Position numbers and translations under genes: made by a program. The notes beneath the pieces are model-generated. The model was not told where the DNA came from. It did no database searches and was given only the letters and a program-made list of their open reading frames with translations. This document shows positions 1 through 10,530 of a stretch of DNA of 64,000 bases, piece after piece. The DNA is from Plotosus lineatus. Its lineage: Eukaryota > Chordata > Actinopteri > Siluriformes > Plotosidae. Position 1 is the first letter of the stretch; every line of letters starts with the position of its first letter. Location: positions 50,142,501 to 50,206,500 of the forward strand of contig CM045731.1 of assembly GCA_024760905.1 (NCBI GenBank), written 5' to 3'.

Positions 1-3000
1 CAGCTTTATCAACCAAGTGTCCAGGATCCCGAGAAGCCGGTGTCTGGTAAATAAAAAGGAGTTAAAAAATGTCAGTATGACTGTTATTGTTCTGGGAGAA
101 CATCAGTTGGGGCAGTGGTGGCTTGGTGGTACAGTTGCTGGCTCACTCATCCCAAGTTTAGGGGTTCAAGGAACACTATCATCAGGTTGTCACTGTGTCC
201 CAATACAGCTAACTGGGTTATCCTATCTAGAGTGAGAGGTTCATGTAATAGAACCATTGCTGACGTTCACAAAAAGTAGCTGCATAGCTGTATGCATGTT
301 TCTGTCTCGCAATGGCCTGTTGAGCCATTTTATTACGCCTTGGCTGTATGAACCCTGTGGCGCCCATCTCAGCCTACTCTGAGCGTGGGAAGACTGATGA
401 GCGCCACAGGGTTCATACAGCCAAGGCGTAATACATTTCAAGCCCTATTCAAGGACTTTTCAATGACAAATATTGCATTTTCAAGGATCACTTTCACCAA
501 CCTGTATGGTAGCACCAAATTGGCAGAGATGGCATTTTAAGACACCCCTATTTTCAAAAATGACACCCCTATTTTCAAAAATGCCTCAAACTGCAATTTA
601 CGCCACAGAAAAAAAAATGACCAAAAATTACCAAAATGGCCAAATTTTGAACATTCATTGAAAATTAACCAACTACGTTAATATATTGATGCTTTTGTTT
701 GCAAATGAAAAGTACCTGCTTAATTCATTTGAACCATCAGTTTTGGGCTATCGACCATGGTTTTGGGTTTAAAGAGGATTAGACAAAAGAAATTTGGCAT
801 AAAATGCTGAAAATAGTCAAATTTGGCAAATCCATTGAACTTCAACCAACCAACCAAGCCAATAGCCTGAAACTCTTGTTTGCGAGTGTAGAGTACACCC
901 TGGACAGCTCGCCAGGCCATCGCAGGGCGGAAACACGCTGACGGCTTTGCAGCCTACTCTTGTCGAAAGTCAGCAATGGTTCTTTTACATGCTTCACACC
1001 ATAAACAGTGAGAGACATGGTTGGCACTTTGATGACCCAGTTGGAATCTATTCAACGATTGGAAATCTGCAGTACTTCAAACAGTCAACAGAGGGGTGTC
1101 TCTGATTGTTCATTCATTCATTTTCTGTAACTGCTTAACCCTAATTAGGGTCGCAGGGAGGCTGGAGCCCATCCCAGCCGACTCCAGGCAAGGGCAGAGT
1201 ACACCCTGGACAGCTCAGCAGGCCATTACAGGACGGCAACACACTGATGGCTATGTAGTCTACTCTTGTCGAAGGTCAGCAATGGTTCTTTTACATGCCT
1301 CACACCATAAACAGTGAGAGACATGGCCAGCCTTTGATAACCCAGTTAGCTGCACTGGGGGGGGACAGTGACAACCTGTTGAAAGTGAGACTTAAACCCC
1401 CAACCTTAGGATCAGTGCTCCAACACCTTTTACCACCAGGCCACCACTGCCTGCCTCTGACTGTAAGAAGTTCAATGAGCACATTAAAGTGGCCCATTTC
1501 CTTCCCAGGGAAAATAAACATGAAATAGTTTTATCTCTTGGAAAAAATAGATTCTGCCATGATTGTGTCTTTCTGAATCTATTTGCTTGCTCCTGAGAGT
1601 GAGTCCCAATGACCCTGCACTGAGCCTGATATTAGTAGACGTTGTCCTCTTGGGAAAGTCAGAGTGCAGAACGTAAGATTTCAGACTATTTCATTTTTGT
1701 GAATGGGCACCTTTAAAATAAATAGTATTACCTGCAGTACTCTCAGAGCTGCTGAGAGTAAAATAAATGTTCAGAGGAAACAGAATCATGTAGGGTACAA
1801 TTCAGTAAATATTTTCCTACAGTACCGTATAAAATTTATGAAGGTCCATGACCAGCCCTTTTGCATGCAGAGAAGATCCATGCTAAAGACATACTCCCAA
1901 CTAACAGGGCAGAGGTCATCCCCATACCACTCGCTCTTTCTGAACATCAGCTGCTGGTCTGTGAGTAAAGCCCTCAATATTCTGGGGATCGTTGTTTCAA
2001 TGGTAGGTGGAGGACACTGACAGAAACACCACGTTTTCTTTAAAACTCAGTTCAAGAAAATTTTGTTCTATTAGCTGGTAGGAAATAAACAGAGAAAAAT
2101 AACAAGACACGTATCCACCTTATCCCAGTGCAGGGTCTTCTGAAGGCATTCAAATACCTCGCCTTTTGCTCTGAGATAACTGACGATGTTTATGGCTTGG
2201 CTCAGAGGGCTGTGGAGGGTTAAAAGACTTGGCCATGTTGTCAGTGAGAACAGAATCAGTTTCGGGGCTTCAGGAAAATCTGTAAAATAAAAAAGCACAC
2301 CACATTAATACAGTCGGCCCTCGACATTCGCGGGGGTTCGGTTCCAAGCCCTCCTGCGAATCGAGATAATCCGTGAGTTCTGTACCCGGAAGTAAAACCC
2401 CATGTGTTGCGTCACATGCGCGAATGAGCAGCCGGAAGTAAAATATTATGTATCTATTACATGCGTTAAAATATGCTTCTTATACACATTCTATAGACAG
2501 TCTTACTCATTAATACAGTATTCATGTCGTAAAATATAGTAATAATTAAGAAAAACTTTTCAATTTTTACTCATTTTTATTGACGATAAAATATTAACAT
2601 TATACAGCATATGTTGTAAAGCACTCGTTTTAAAGTCTTTTTCAATTATTATTCCAGTACAGTACTTAAGTTAATGTTTGTGCGTGAGATTTTGTGTTCT
2701 GTAGCATGTTTAACAAACGATACCAAAAAGATAAATTACGCTTCATGTCCTTTTACATTGAACTTGGAGTGACGTCTTGGTGTGATGTCTCCAAGATGGC
2801 GCTGCCTAGAGTGCAACCGGAGTTCTCAGAGTCAAGGTTCGTTTTAATTTGTTTTATTTGTTTGTTCATGTTTTGCACTATGCTCGTCTATGACGGGTCG
2901 ACCCTAAAACAGCTATGAGCAGCTTCACCTTCTAGCAACTGAGCAGGCAACAACTTCTATCGTGAGCTGCCATGGGAGCTCAATGCTAACCGCACTTGGG

Positions 3001-6000
3001 CTAGCAATAAGCCCAGGCGGAGTTCTCAGAGGCTTGGTTAGCACTTCCGGCCATACTGCTTGAAAATGTTCAGTCCCTGCGAAACAAGATGGACGAGCTT
3101 CATGCTCAGATTGCAGCGCAGAGGGATCTACAGGACTGTGTGTTGCACCAGCCGGCTACACGGCCTTCATCCCCTGCGATTCCAAGCGCCGGAGTCGTCG
3201 TTCGGCCCCTTCCCGCCTGGGCTTTGTGTCAGCTGGGGTGCGGCTCGCATTGAGCTGCCTACCATAGCATATTAGCTCTGCTAGCTGCAGCCCGGCTAAC
3301 CAGCCCAGTTGAGCGTGCTTAGTTATACACGACCGAAGATACTCCGATCTGATAGCTGTCGTAGAGTCGACCGAGCATAGTGCAAACCATGAACAAACAA
3401 AACAACAAATAAAACAAATTAAAACGAACAAAGAAACAATTTGACTCTGAGAACTCAGTGACGTCGCCCTCTGGGCAGCGCCATCTTGGAGACGACACTC
3501 CAAGATGTCACTCCAACTTCAATGTAAAAAAACATGAAGAGTACTGTAATACAGTTGATCCTTTTGGTAAAGTTTGTTAAACATGCTACAGAACATAAAA
3601 TCTCACCATAAACATGAACTTAGGTACTGTACTGGAATAATAATTGAAAGATTTGAATACAACAGTTCAGAGAAAACCCTCGTTTCTCAGGAGAAAGTCT
3701 TATTTCTTCAGAAGAGACATCCAACGTTTTCTATCGCTTAGCCAGAGAAGGCGAATAGCGTTTGAGCGGTATCTTAGACCTTAACTGATAATTAAAACAC
3801 ACAAAAAAGCGGCTCATTGTCAACTAGGGGCGGGACATGAGCTCAACCAATCAGGAGAAAGGAGGACAGCCATTGGCTGAATTTGAATCACGTGCCGGTT
3901 GCTCCGCAGTCAGCGGAATAGTCAAGGGCCTACTGTATAACTTTCTTGCCAAATCATTAAAGGGTACTCGGAGAGTTCAAGGTACCTCAAACAGGCACAA
4001 ATGGATTATTAAAAGGAAAATTTGCCTCACCTTGCCTTATCAGAACGAATATAATAAAATGTCTCCCCCTAGTGGGAACCTATTGAACACTTATTCACAC
4101 ATTATTGTATGTATTCGTCTTTATGAGGTTTTTCTGAAACATGATCCCAGGAACAAATGCAGCCATGAGGCGGGGGGGGGGGGGGGGGGGGGCGACGACG
4201 ACACACGACCCCTTATGCCAGTCCCAAGCCCAGATAAATGCAGAGGGTTGCGACAGGAAGGGTATCCGGCGTAAAACTTCTGCCAAAAAAAAAAAAAAAA
4301 AATGCAAATGATCAATACAGAATTCATACCGGATCGGTCGAGGCCCGGGTTAACAACGACCGCCATCAATGCTGTCAACCAACAGGGTGCTGATGGAAAT
4401 TGGACTACTGTTGGTCAAAGACGTCGAAGAAGGAGAGGCGGGAGGCGTGTCCGTAGGCAGAGAGAGAAGAGGAAATGCGTGAGCCTCCGACTGAGAGTAG
4501 GGACTTTGAATGTTGGAACTATGCAAGGAAAAGATAGGGAGCTGGCTGACATGATGCAGAGGAGGAAGGTGGACATACTGTGTGTTCAGGAGACAAGGTG
4601 GAAAGGTAGAAAGGCTAAAAGCTTAGGAGCAGGGTTTAAACTGTTTTATAATGGTGTGGATGGGAAGAGAAATGGAGTAGGAGTCATCTTGAAGGAGGGG
4701 TTTGTCAGGAATGTTCGAGAAGTGAAAAGAGTGTCAGACAGAGTGATGAGTCTCAAGTTAGAAATTGAAGGCGTGATGGTCAATGTCGTTCGTGCTTATG
4801 CCCCACAGGCAGGATGTAAGCTAGAAGAGAAGGAGAGATTCTGGAGTGAGTTAGATGAAGTGATGCAGAGTACCCCCAGAGGTGAAAGAGTGGTCATTGG
4901 TGCAGACTTCAATGGACATGTTGGTACAGGCAACAGAGGGGACGAGGAAGTGATGGGCAGGTTTGGTATCCAGGACAGGAACACAGAAGGACAGATGTTG
5001 ATCGATTTTGCAAAAAGGATGGAAATGGCTGTGGTGAATACTTTCTTCAAGAAGAAACAGAAGCATAGGGTGACTTATGAAAGCAGAGGTAAGAGCACAC
5101 AGGTAGACTACATCTTGTGTAGGCGATGTAATTTGAAGGAAGTCAGTGACTGCAAAGTAGTAGTGGGTGAGAGTGTTGCCAAACAGCATAGGATGGTGGT
5201 GTGCAGGATGACACTGATGGTGAGAAAAGTGAAAAAGGCAAAGGCAGAGCAGAAGACAAAGTGGTGGAAGCTGAAAAAGGAAGAGTGGAGGGTTGTCTTC
5301 AAGGAGGAGTTGAAACAGGCTTTGGGTAGTCAGGAAGTGCTTCCAGAGGACTGGACAACCACAGCCAATGTGATCAGGGAGACCGGTAGGAGAGTACTTG
5401 GTGTGTCCTCTGGAAGGAAAGTAGATAAGGAAACTTGGTGGTGTAATGAGGAAGTGCAGGAGTGTGTACAAAAGAAGAGGTTAGCCAAGAAGAAGTGGGA
5501 CATTGAGAGGACCGAAAAGAGTAAACAGGAGTACAGGGAGACACAGCGTAAGGCGAAGGTAGCAGTGTCAAAGGCCAAACAGAGGGCGTATGATGACTTG
5601 TATGATAGGTTGAACAGTAAGGAGGGAGAAAATGATCTATACAGGTTAGCACAGCAGAGAAATAGAGATGGGAAAGACGTGCAGCAAGTTAGAGTGATAA
5701 AGGACAGAGAGGGAAATGTATTGACTGATGACAGAAGTGTGCTGGGAAGATGGAAAGAGTACTTTGAAGAGCTGATGAATGAGGAAAATGAGAGAGAAAA
5801 AAGAGTAGAAGGGGTGACCGTTGAGGAGCAGGACGTAGCAAAGATTAGTAAGGGAGAAGTGAGGAGGGCATTGAAGAGGATGAAGAGTGGAAAGGCAGTT
5901 GGCCCTGATGACATACCAGTTGAGGTATGGAAGTGTCTAGGGGAGGTAGCAGTAGATTTTCTGACAAGAATATTCAACAAGGTCTTAGAAAGTGAGCAGA

Positions 6001-9000
6001 TGCCAGAGGAATGGAGGAGAAGTGTGCTTGTGCCCATTTTTAAGAACAAGGGCGATGTGCAGAGTTGTGGCAACTACAGAGGGATAAAGTTGATGAGCCA
6101 TACAATGAAGCTATGGGAAAGAATAGTGGAAGCAAGACTAAGGGCAGAGGTCAGCATTTGTGAACAACAGTTTGGTTTCATGCCAAGAAAGAGCACCACA
6201 GATGCAGTGTTTGCTTTGAGGATGTTAATAGAGAAGTACAGAGAAGGTCAGAAGGAGCTGCATTGTGCCTTTGTGGATCTGGAGAAAGCATATGACAGGG
6301 TGCCGAGAGAAGAACTGTGGTATTGTATGAGGAAGTCTGGAGTGACAGAGAAGTATGTTAGAGTGGTGCAGGACATGTATGATAGATGTAAGACAGTGGT
6401 GAGGTGTGCTGTCGGTGTGACAGAAGAGTTCAAGGTGGAGGTGGGACTGCATCAAGGGTCAGCTCTCAGCCCCTTCTTGTTTGCTATGGTGATGGACAGG
6501 CTAACAGATGAGGTTAGACAAGAATCTCCATGGACTATGATGTTTGCAGATGACATTGTGATCTGTAGTGAGAGCAGAGACCAAGTGGAGGAAAATCTAG
6601 AGAGGTGGAGGTATGCCCTGGAAAGGAGGGGATTGAAGGTTAGTCTTAGTAAGACAGAATACATGTGTGTGAACGACAAGGACCCAAGAGGAACTTTGAG
6701 GTTACAGGGGGCAGAGATAAAGAAGGTGGAGGATTTTAAGTACTTAGGCTCAACAATCCAGAGCAATGGAGAGTGTGGAAAAGAGGTGAAGAAGCGCGTG
6801 CAGACAGGTTGGAATGGATGGAGAAAAGTGTCCGGTGTGATGTGTGATAGGAGAGTATCGGCAAGAATGAAGGGAAAAGTGTACAAGACGGTGATGAGGC
6901 CAGCAATGTTGTATGGTTTAGAGACAGTGGCCCTGGGGAAAAGACAGGAGTCAGAGTTGGAGGTAGCAGAGATGAAAATGTTGAGGTTCTCTTTGGGAGT
7001 AACGAGGATGGATAGGATCAGAAATGAGTACATCAGAGGGACAGCACATGTTAGATGTTTTGGAGACAAAGTCAGAGAGGCTAGATTGAGATGGTTTGGA
7101 CATGTACAGAGGAGGGATAGTGAGTATATTGGTCGTAGGATGCTGAGGTTGGAACTACCAGGCAAAAGGCCCAGAGGAAGACCAAAGAGAAGATTTATGG
7201 ATGCGGTGAAGGCGGACATGAAGGTCGTTGGAGTAAGAGTAGAAGATGCAGAGGATAGGGAGAGATGGAGGCAGATCATTTGCTGTGGCGACCCCTGAAG
7301 GGAACAGCCGAAAGGAAAAGAAGAAGAAGAAGATCCCAGGAACAAATTACATCCAAGATGTCATAGTTTATTACTTGTACTACACCCTGCGCTAGAAAAA
7401 TACGTTCATTTAAATCTGTGCGTTACTTTTTGAGATATGTTGCAAACAGACAAAATAACAATTAAACCAACAGTGCTGAACCAAAATACCCTCCTGGTGG
7501 AGGTAAAAAATCAGCAAAAACAAGAAAAACTTTCCAGAGTTGTTTTGAAAAAAATATATTTGAAATGAAATTAAATGTCAGTAAAATCTCACCTTCTTTC
7601 AGAAGTCTGTAGGCGAAAGCACGGGCTTTGTGATATTCATGTCTCTCTCTGCACAAAGCGATGAACACCTGGCAGAGAGACTGTCGGACTGTGTGATTCA
7701 TGAGTCCTTTCTCATTCTTGATCTTTTGCAAAATGGCCTTCATGAATTTCTCAGTTAAGGTCTGAATGAAATCAAAGAAAATCATCCGAAGTGGCACAAC
7801 AAAATAAGAGGCGTGTTTTTTTCGATTCAGTAATAATTGAATAAGTCATCCATTCATTCATTTTTCCGACAGCTCACCAGTTCCTCACAGGCCCAACACA
7901 CAACCATTGTAAACTCACACTCACTTCTAGGGGCAATTTGGAACAGCCAATTAGTCTAATGGGAATGTATTTGGACTCAGGGAGGAGACCCACATAAGCA
8001 CATGCAAACTCCACATGCACAATTAATGAAACAATAGACAATAACTTACCGTGTTATTAGTGAAATAGGAAACGACTGATTGTTCATCATCTTGTAAAGG
8101 AGCTTGAGAAATGATTCCCAGCGCATGATCCCTGATCAGAGGCCAAATGTCATAACATCCATCTTCAATTGTTTTGAAGGCATCGGAGATGAGGGATTGT
8201 GTATCCTCTTCTGTGTTTCTGATGTTGGCATTTTCAGAATTTTGGGAGGAACTGTATAAATGTGGAGACGCTTCAGCTGTGCTATAGTCTGGAACCCCGA
8301 CCGGGTATGATATCACAGAGACTGGTGTCAGGTCACAGATAGATTTTGATACTGGCTTCGGCTTGCGGTCATGATCAAATCTTTTCTGTTCCTTTTCTGG
8401 AAAGAGGTCAGATTCAGTCCTCTTTCTTTTGTAGGAGGTCCTGCTGAAAGCTGTAGAGAAAACATTGATGCAATGAAAACCAAGCATATTATTTTATATT
8501 AAATACTGACAAGAATTAATATCTTGTTGAATTCTATTAAAAAAAATTTACACCAAGAATTTCTTTCACTTTCATTTGCCAAACCCAGTTTATCCTTGAT
8601 TAGGGATAAGAATGCTGGAGCCGATCTCAGCAAAATCAAGCCAAAGGCAGGGTACACCCTGAATAGCTTGCAAGTCTATCACCACATGCACAACTATTTA
8701 CACTCACACCGAGTGACAATTAGGAATTATCCAAATGTGCATGTCTTTGGACTGTGGGAGGAAACCGGAGTACCCAGAGGAAACCTCACATGGGGAGTGA
8801 TAGAGTATTACTCATGTATTTCTTCAGCATAAGTAATCATGCTGGATCATTTTATTCTCACAAAACCACTGATTGTTTTCCTTTGTGTAAACAACTGCCA
8901 AACCCCCAAGACTGCATCACTGCAGGAGGTCAAAGGTGTTTCAAGGTGCTCCCCTGGGCAAGTGTGCCTCTGTCCACCCAGCAGTATAAATGGGTCTGTC

Positions 9001-9931
9001 TGTCTTCCTTTCGACTTTTTCCCTTTTACTCAGGAGTCACCACAGCGAATCATCTGATTTGGCAGAGGTTTTTACGTCGGATGCCCTTCCTGTCAAAACT
9101 CTTTTTAGCAAGGTTCAGAAACACACTGACGACTTTGCAGCCTGTTCTTTACAAAAGTCAGCAATGGTTCTTTTACATGCCTCTCACCATAGACAGTGAG
9201 AGACATGGCCCGCCTTTGATAACCCAGTTAGCTGAACTGGGGGGGACAGTGACAACCTTGTGGGGAGTGGGACTCGAACCCCCAACCTTTGGATCAGCGA
9301 TCCAGCGCCCTATACCACTAAACACTGGAAACTGGGGATAAGCACCGGCCTGATGAGCCACTAGGCTCGGGTGTAAAAATCCCAACAGCCTTTACGTTAC
9401 CTAGTTACACATTAAAGCCATTTATCATGTAAAAAGCTTACTAAAAAAAAAGATTTAGCATTTAAATTCCATTACTTTCGAAGGGGATGGTATATACCAG
9501 GTTGAACACATACAGTACTAAACAGTTTACAGTGTGTCACATTTAAACAGCCTCAATAACATCTGGAAAACAGTAATAACATTATATTATTGAATGCTAT
9601 AACTATTATACACACAGCAGCTTCTACATCAAACTCTATACAATCCCCAGTGCAGCTAACTGGGTTATCAAAGGCCAGCCATGTCTCTCACTGTCTGTGG
9701 TGAGAACCATTGCTGACTTTCGTCAAGAGTAGCTGCATAGCCGTCGACATGTTTCTACCCTGCAATGGCCTAGCGAGCTGTTCAGGGTGTACTCTGCCCT
9801 CGCCCAGAGACGGCTGAGATGGGCACCAGCCTCCCTGAAACCCTAACTAGGATTAAGCGGTTCAGAATAATGAATAAATGAATGAACTCTACATACCTTT
9901 ATCTTGCAGGACTTGGTGTTGAAAACTGTTT
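1..9931 (-). CDS. ice1-like: ICE1-like C-terminal paralogue, copy 1 (partial)
   Basis: Split minus-strand gene. Exons in transcription order: 9897-9931, 8050-8450, 7593-7761, 2119-2279, 1826-2016, and 1-43, which runs off the window. Each is bounded by AG and GT and the phases agree throughout. The 401-bp exon encodes a basic Lys/Arg-rich, nuclear-signal-like stretch and then the acidic TIEDGCYDIWPLIRD region; later exons read FPEAPKLILF and GDDLCPVSWEYVF. From memory these resemble the C-terminal region of ICE1, a scaffold of the little elongation complex that supports Pol II snRNA transcription; I could not run a search. No N-terminal ICE1 coding sequence is visible, so this is either a short paralogue or an incomplete model. 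The intron between 2279 and 7593 holds a foldback transposon and an RTE LINE that copy 2 lacks. The first coding exon was not found. Confidence 0.6.
109..330 (+). repeat. tRNA-headed SINE, truncated
   Basis: Starts with a GGGCAGTGGTGG tRNA-like head, then the family's CTAACTGGGTTATC core, and stops where the 33-bp inverted repeat begins. The counterpart in copy 2 is about 27502-27714, with part of the head lost. Confidence 0.7.
331..433. repeat. perfect 33-bp inverted repeat with 37-bp loop
   Basis: Arms 331-363 and 401-433 are exact reverse complements beginning TATTACGCC. The loop (364-400) resembles a piece of the tRNA-headed SINE in opposite orientation to the SINE remnant just upstream. 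The structure recurs at 27715-27821. Confidence 0.9.
434..888. other. noncoding intronic stretch
   Basis: No gene seen. A 21-bp segment, ACACCCCTATTTTCAAAAAT plus one base, is tandemly doubled near 541-582; copy 2 carries it once and diverged. Confidence 0.5.
889..1020 (-). repeat. tRNA-headed SINE fragment
   Basis: Reverse-oriented core and L2-type tail segment (AGAGTACACCCTGGACAG...). Copy 2 has only one SINE where this fragment and the next one lie, so one copy underwent insertion or SINE-SINE recombination. Confidence 0.65.
1103..1457 (-). repeat. tRNA-headed SINE, near full length
   Basis: Reverse orientation. Order on + is ATTCATTC tail, CCCTAATTAGGGTCGCAGGG L2-like end, core, then the antisense tRNA-like head ending CACCACTGCC. 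The partial counterpart is at 28172-28405. Confidence 0.8.
2311..3935. mobile_element. foldback DNA transposon, pogo/Tigger-like ends
   Basis: Ends CAGTCGGCCCTCGAC and, inverted, CAGTAGGCCCTTGAC. It is flanked by TA on both sides, and copy 2 holds the unfilled site near 29240. Internal inverted arms (about 2640-2830 and 3430-3640) could form a long hairpin. The centre (about 3060-3240) encodes a LINE-like ENVQSLRNKMDELHAQI stretch. No transposase is seen, so it is non-autonomous. The pogo/Tigger link rests on end similarity remembered from other vertebrates. Confidence 0.75.
4159..7331 (+). mobile_element. full-length RTE-type LINE insertion
   Basis: Flanked by the 16-bp duplication GATCCCAGGAACAAAT (4143-4158 and 7332-7347), present once in copy 2 at about 29447. 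The 5' UTR has a run of 21 G (4172-4192). The 3' end is the GCGACCCCTGAAGGG motif followed by GAA-type repeats and no poly(A), as in RTE-clade LINEs of fish. Confidence 0.93.
4302..7298 (+). CDS. RTE LINE polyprotein (endonuclease + reverse transcriptase)
   Basis: Uninterrupted 998-residue frame. APE-type endonuclease lies at about residues 60-290, with LNVGTM (about 69), QETRWKG (about 96), ADFNGHVG (about 201) and a C-terminal VDYILCRR. A charged coiled-coil-rich linker follows. Reverse transcriptase lies at about 530-830, with [12 protein letters not shown] (about 657) and the catalytic FADDIV (about 748). The basic C-terminus has LRWFGHVQRRD and a GKRPRGRPK stretch. The protein nicks target DNA and copies its own RNA in place. 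The Met chosen is the first in frame, just after an A-run. All catalytic signatures are present, so the copy could be recently active. It sits in an intron of the ICE1-like gene in the opposite orientation. Confidence 0.93.
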   Translation: MQMINTEFIPDRSRPGLTTTAINAVNQQGADGNWTTVGQRRRRRRGGRRVRRQREKRKCVSLRLRVGTLNVGTMQGKDRELADMMQRRKVDILCVQETRWKGRKAKSLGAGFKLFYNGVDGKRNGVGVILKEGFVRNVREVKRVSDRVMSLKLEIEGVMVNVVRAYAPQAGCKLEEKERFWSELDEVMQSTPRGERVVIGADFNGHVGTGNRGDEEVMGRFGIQDRNTEGQMLIDFAKRMEMAVVNTFFKKKQKHRVTYESRGKSTQVDYILCRRCNLKEVSDCKVVVGESVAKQHRMVVCRMTLMVRKVKKAKAEQKTKWWKLKKEEWRVVFKEELKQALGSQEVLPEDWTTTANVIRETGRRVLGVSSGRKVDKETWWCNEEVQECVQKKRLAKKKWDIERTEKSKQEYRETQRKAKVAVSKAKQRAYDDLYDRLNSKEGENDLYRLAQQRNRDGKDVQQVRVIKDREGNVLTDDRSVLGRWKEYFEELMNEENEREKRVEGVTVEEQDVAKISKGEVRRALKRMKSGKAVGPDDIPVEVWKCLGEVAVDFLTRIFNKVLESEQMPEEWRRSVLVPIFKNKGDVQSCGNYRGIKLMSHTMKLWERIVEARLRAEVSICEQQFGFMPRKSTTDAVFALRMLIEKYREGQKELHCAFVDLEKAYDRVPREELWYCMRKSGVTEKYVRVVQDMYDRCKTVVRCAVGVTEEFKVEVGLHQGSALSPFLFAMVMDRLTDEVRQESPWTMMFADDIVICSESRDQVEENLERWRYALERRGLKVSLSKTEYMCVNDKDPRGTLRLQGAEIKKVEDFKYLGSTIQSNGECGKEVKKRVQTGWNGWRKVSGVMCDRRVSARMKGKVYKTVMRPAMLYGLETVALGKRQESELEVAEMKMLRFSLGVTRMDRIRNEYIRGTAHVRCFGDKVREARLRWFGHVQRRDSEYIGRRMLRLELPGKRPRGRPKRRFMDAVKADMKVVGVRVEDAEDRERWRQIICCGDP
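7848..8012 (-). repeat. V-SINE-like fragment
   Basis: Antisense pieces of the widespread fish SINE carrying the GTGGGTTTCCTCC-type central segment (AACAGCCAATTAGTCTAATG here). Counterpart at about 29960-30165 in copy 2. Superfamily name from memory. Confidence 0.6.
8588..8800 (-). repeat. V-SINE-like fragment
   Basis: Antisense copy containing GGACTGTGGGAGGAAACCGG. Counterpart at about 31062-31290 in copy 2. Confidence 0.65.
8995..9335 (-). repeat. tRNA-headed SINE with RTE-type tail
   Basis: Antisense. On + it runs from the RTE-like tail (CACCACAGCGAATCATCTGA), through a segment resembling the RTE 5' UTR (TTTACGTCGGATGCCCTTCC), the SINE core, and an antisense tRNA-like head with B-box complement (GACTCGAACCC). 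Absent from the matching place in copy 2, where a different ~100-bp sequence is kept. Confidence 0.8.
9645..9885 (+). repeat. tRNA-headed SINE, head missing
   Basis: Core plus L2-like tail ending in an ATAAATGAATGA repeat. Counterpart at about 31938-32120, with an internal deletion. Confidence 0.7.
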
Positions 9932-10244
9932 CTGTAAGCAAAAAATCAATAAAAAAGATTCAGTACTACGACTTCATGAGATGAACATGTCCTGTTCAAT
10001 CACTGATTTTTTTCCTCAGAGAATTACATCAAAACAAACTTTACCATAATTTAAAATATATATATGATACATATAGTCGATTACACAGTATGTGTTGTTT
10101 TGTTTTTGGTGGGAAAGCTGAGTGGACTGACAGAAGGTGTGTGTTGTCATCGAGTTCGGTTGGAGAGAAGCAACTGAGTGAAGCTCAGACTGTTAACATT
10201 TTTTTTTTCTTTTCTTTTTCCCGAACTTTTTTCTAATTTATTCG

Positions 10245-10530
10245 TATATAATCCTCAGCCATCAAGTATTACCTTCCCTATCACACGACCACGACCACCA
10301 CCATCACAACTCGGGATGCATTGCGTGCCACCCACCGCTTTGATAATTGCAGCGCATGCGTACTTGGGGGAGGTCGAACACACTCGAAGGGCGTTATCCG
10401 CCCCCTCGTACGAATGAGCTCAGAGACGCCCACGATTGGCTGGTGATCTCCGTGAGTGACAGGGACGCCTTCCCTCCTGTCAGAGCTTGGCCAATTAGTT
10501 ACCATGGACTGCCGGCCACATAATCAGCCG
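10245..10530 (-). promoter_or_regulatory. candidate promoter of ICE1-like copy 1
   Basis: GC-richer block just upstream of the most 5' recognised exon (9897-9931). It contains an NRF1-like GCGCATGCG at about 10352 and two CCAAT-type motifs (ATTGGC near 10435, CCAATTAG near 10490). It is kept in the second copy at about 32480-32790. Promoter function is inferred from position and motifs; no transcription start or TATA box was found. Confidence 0.3.

Noticed and set aside
3156..3503. 115-codon minus-strand gene in the foldback element
   Set aside because: Low-complexity hydrophobic translation of the inverted-repeat arm with no splice or family signal; not kept in the second element.
6452..7345. 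297-codon open frame on the minus strand
   Set aside because: Antisense to the RTE polyprotein; arises from its codon composition. The same holds for the long antisense frames at 48428-49393 and 5330-6073.
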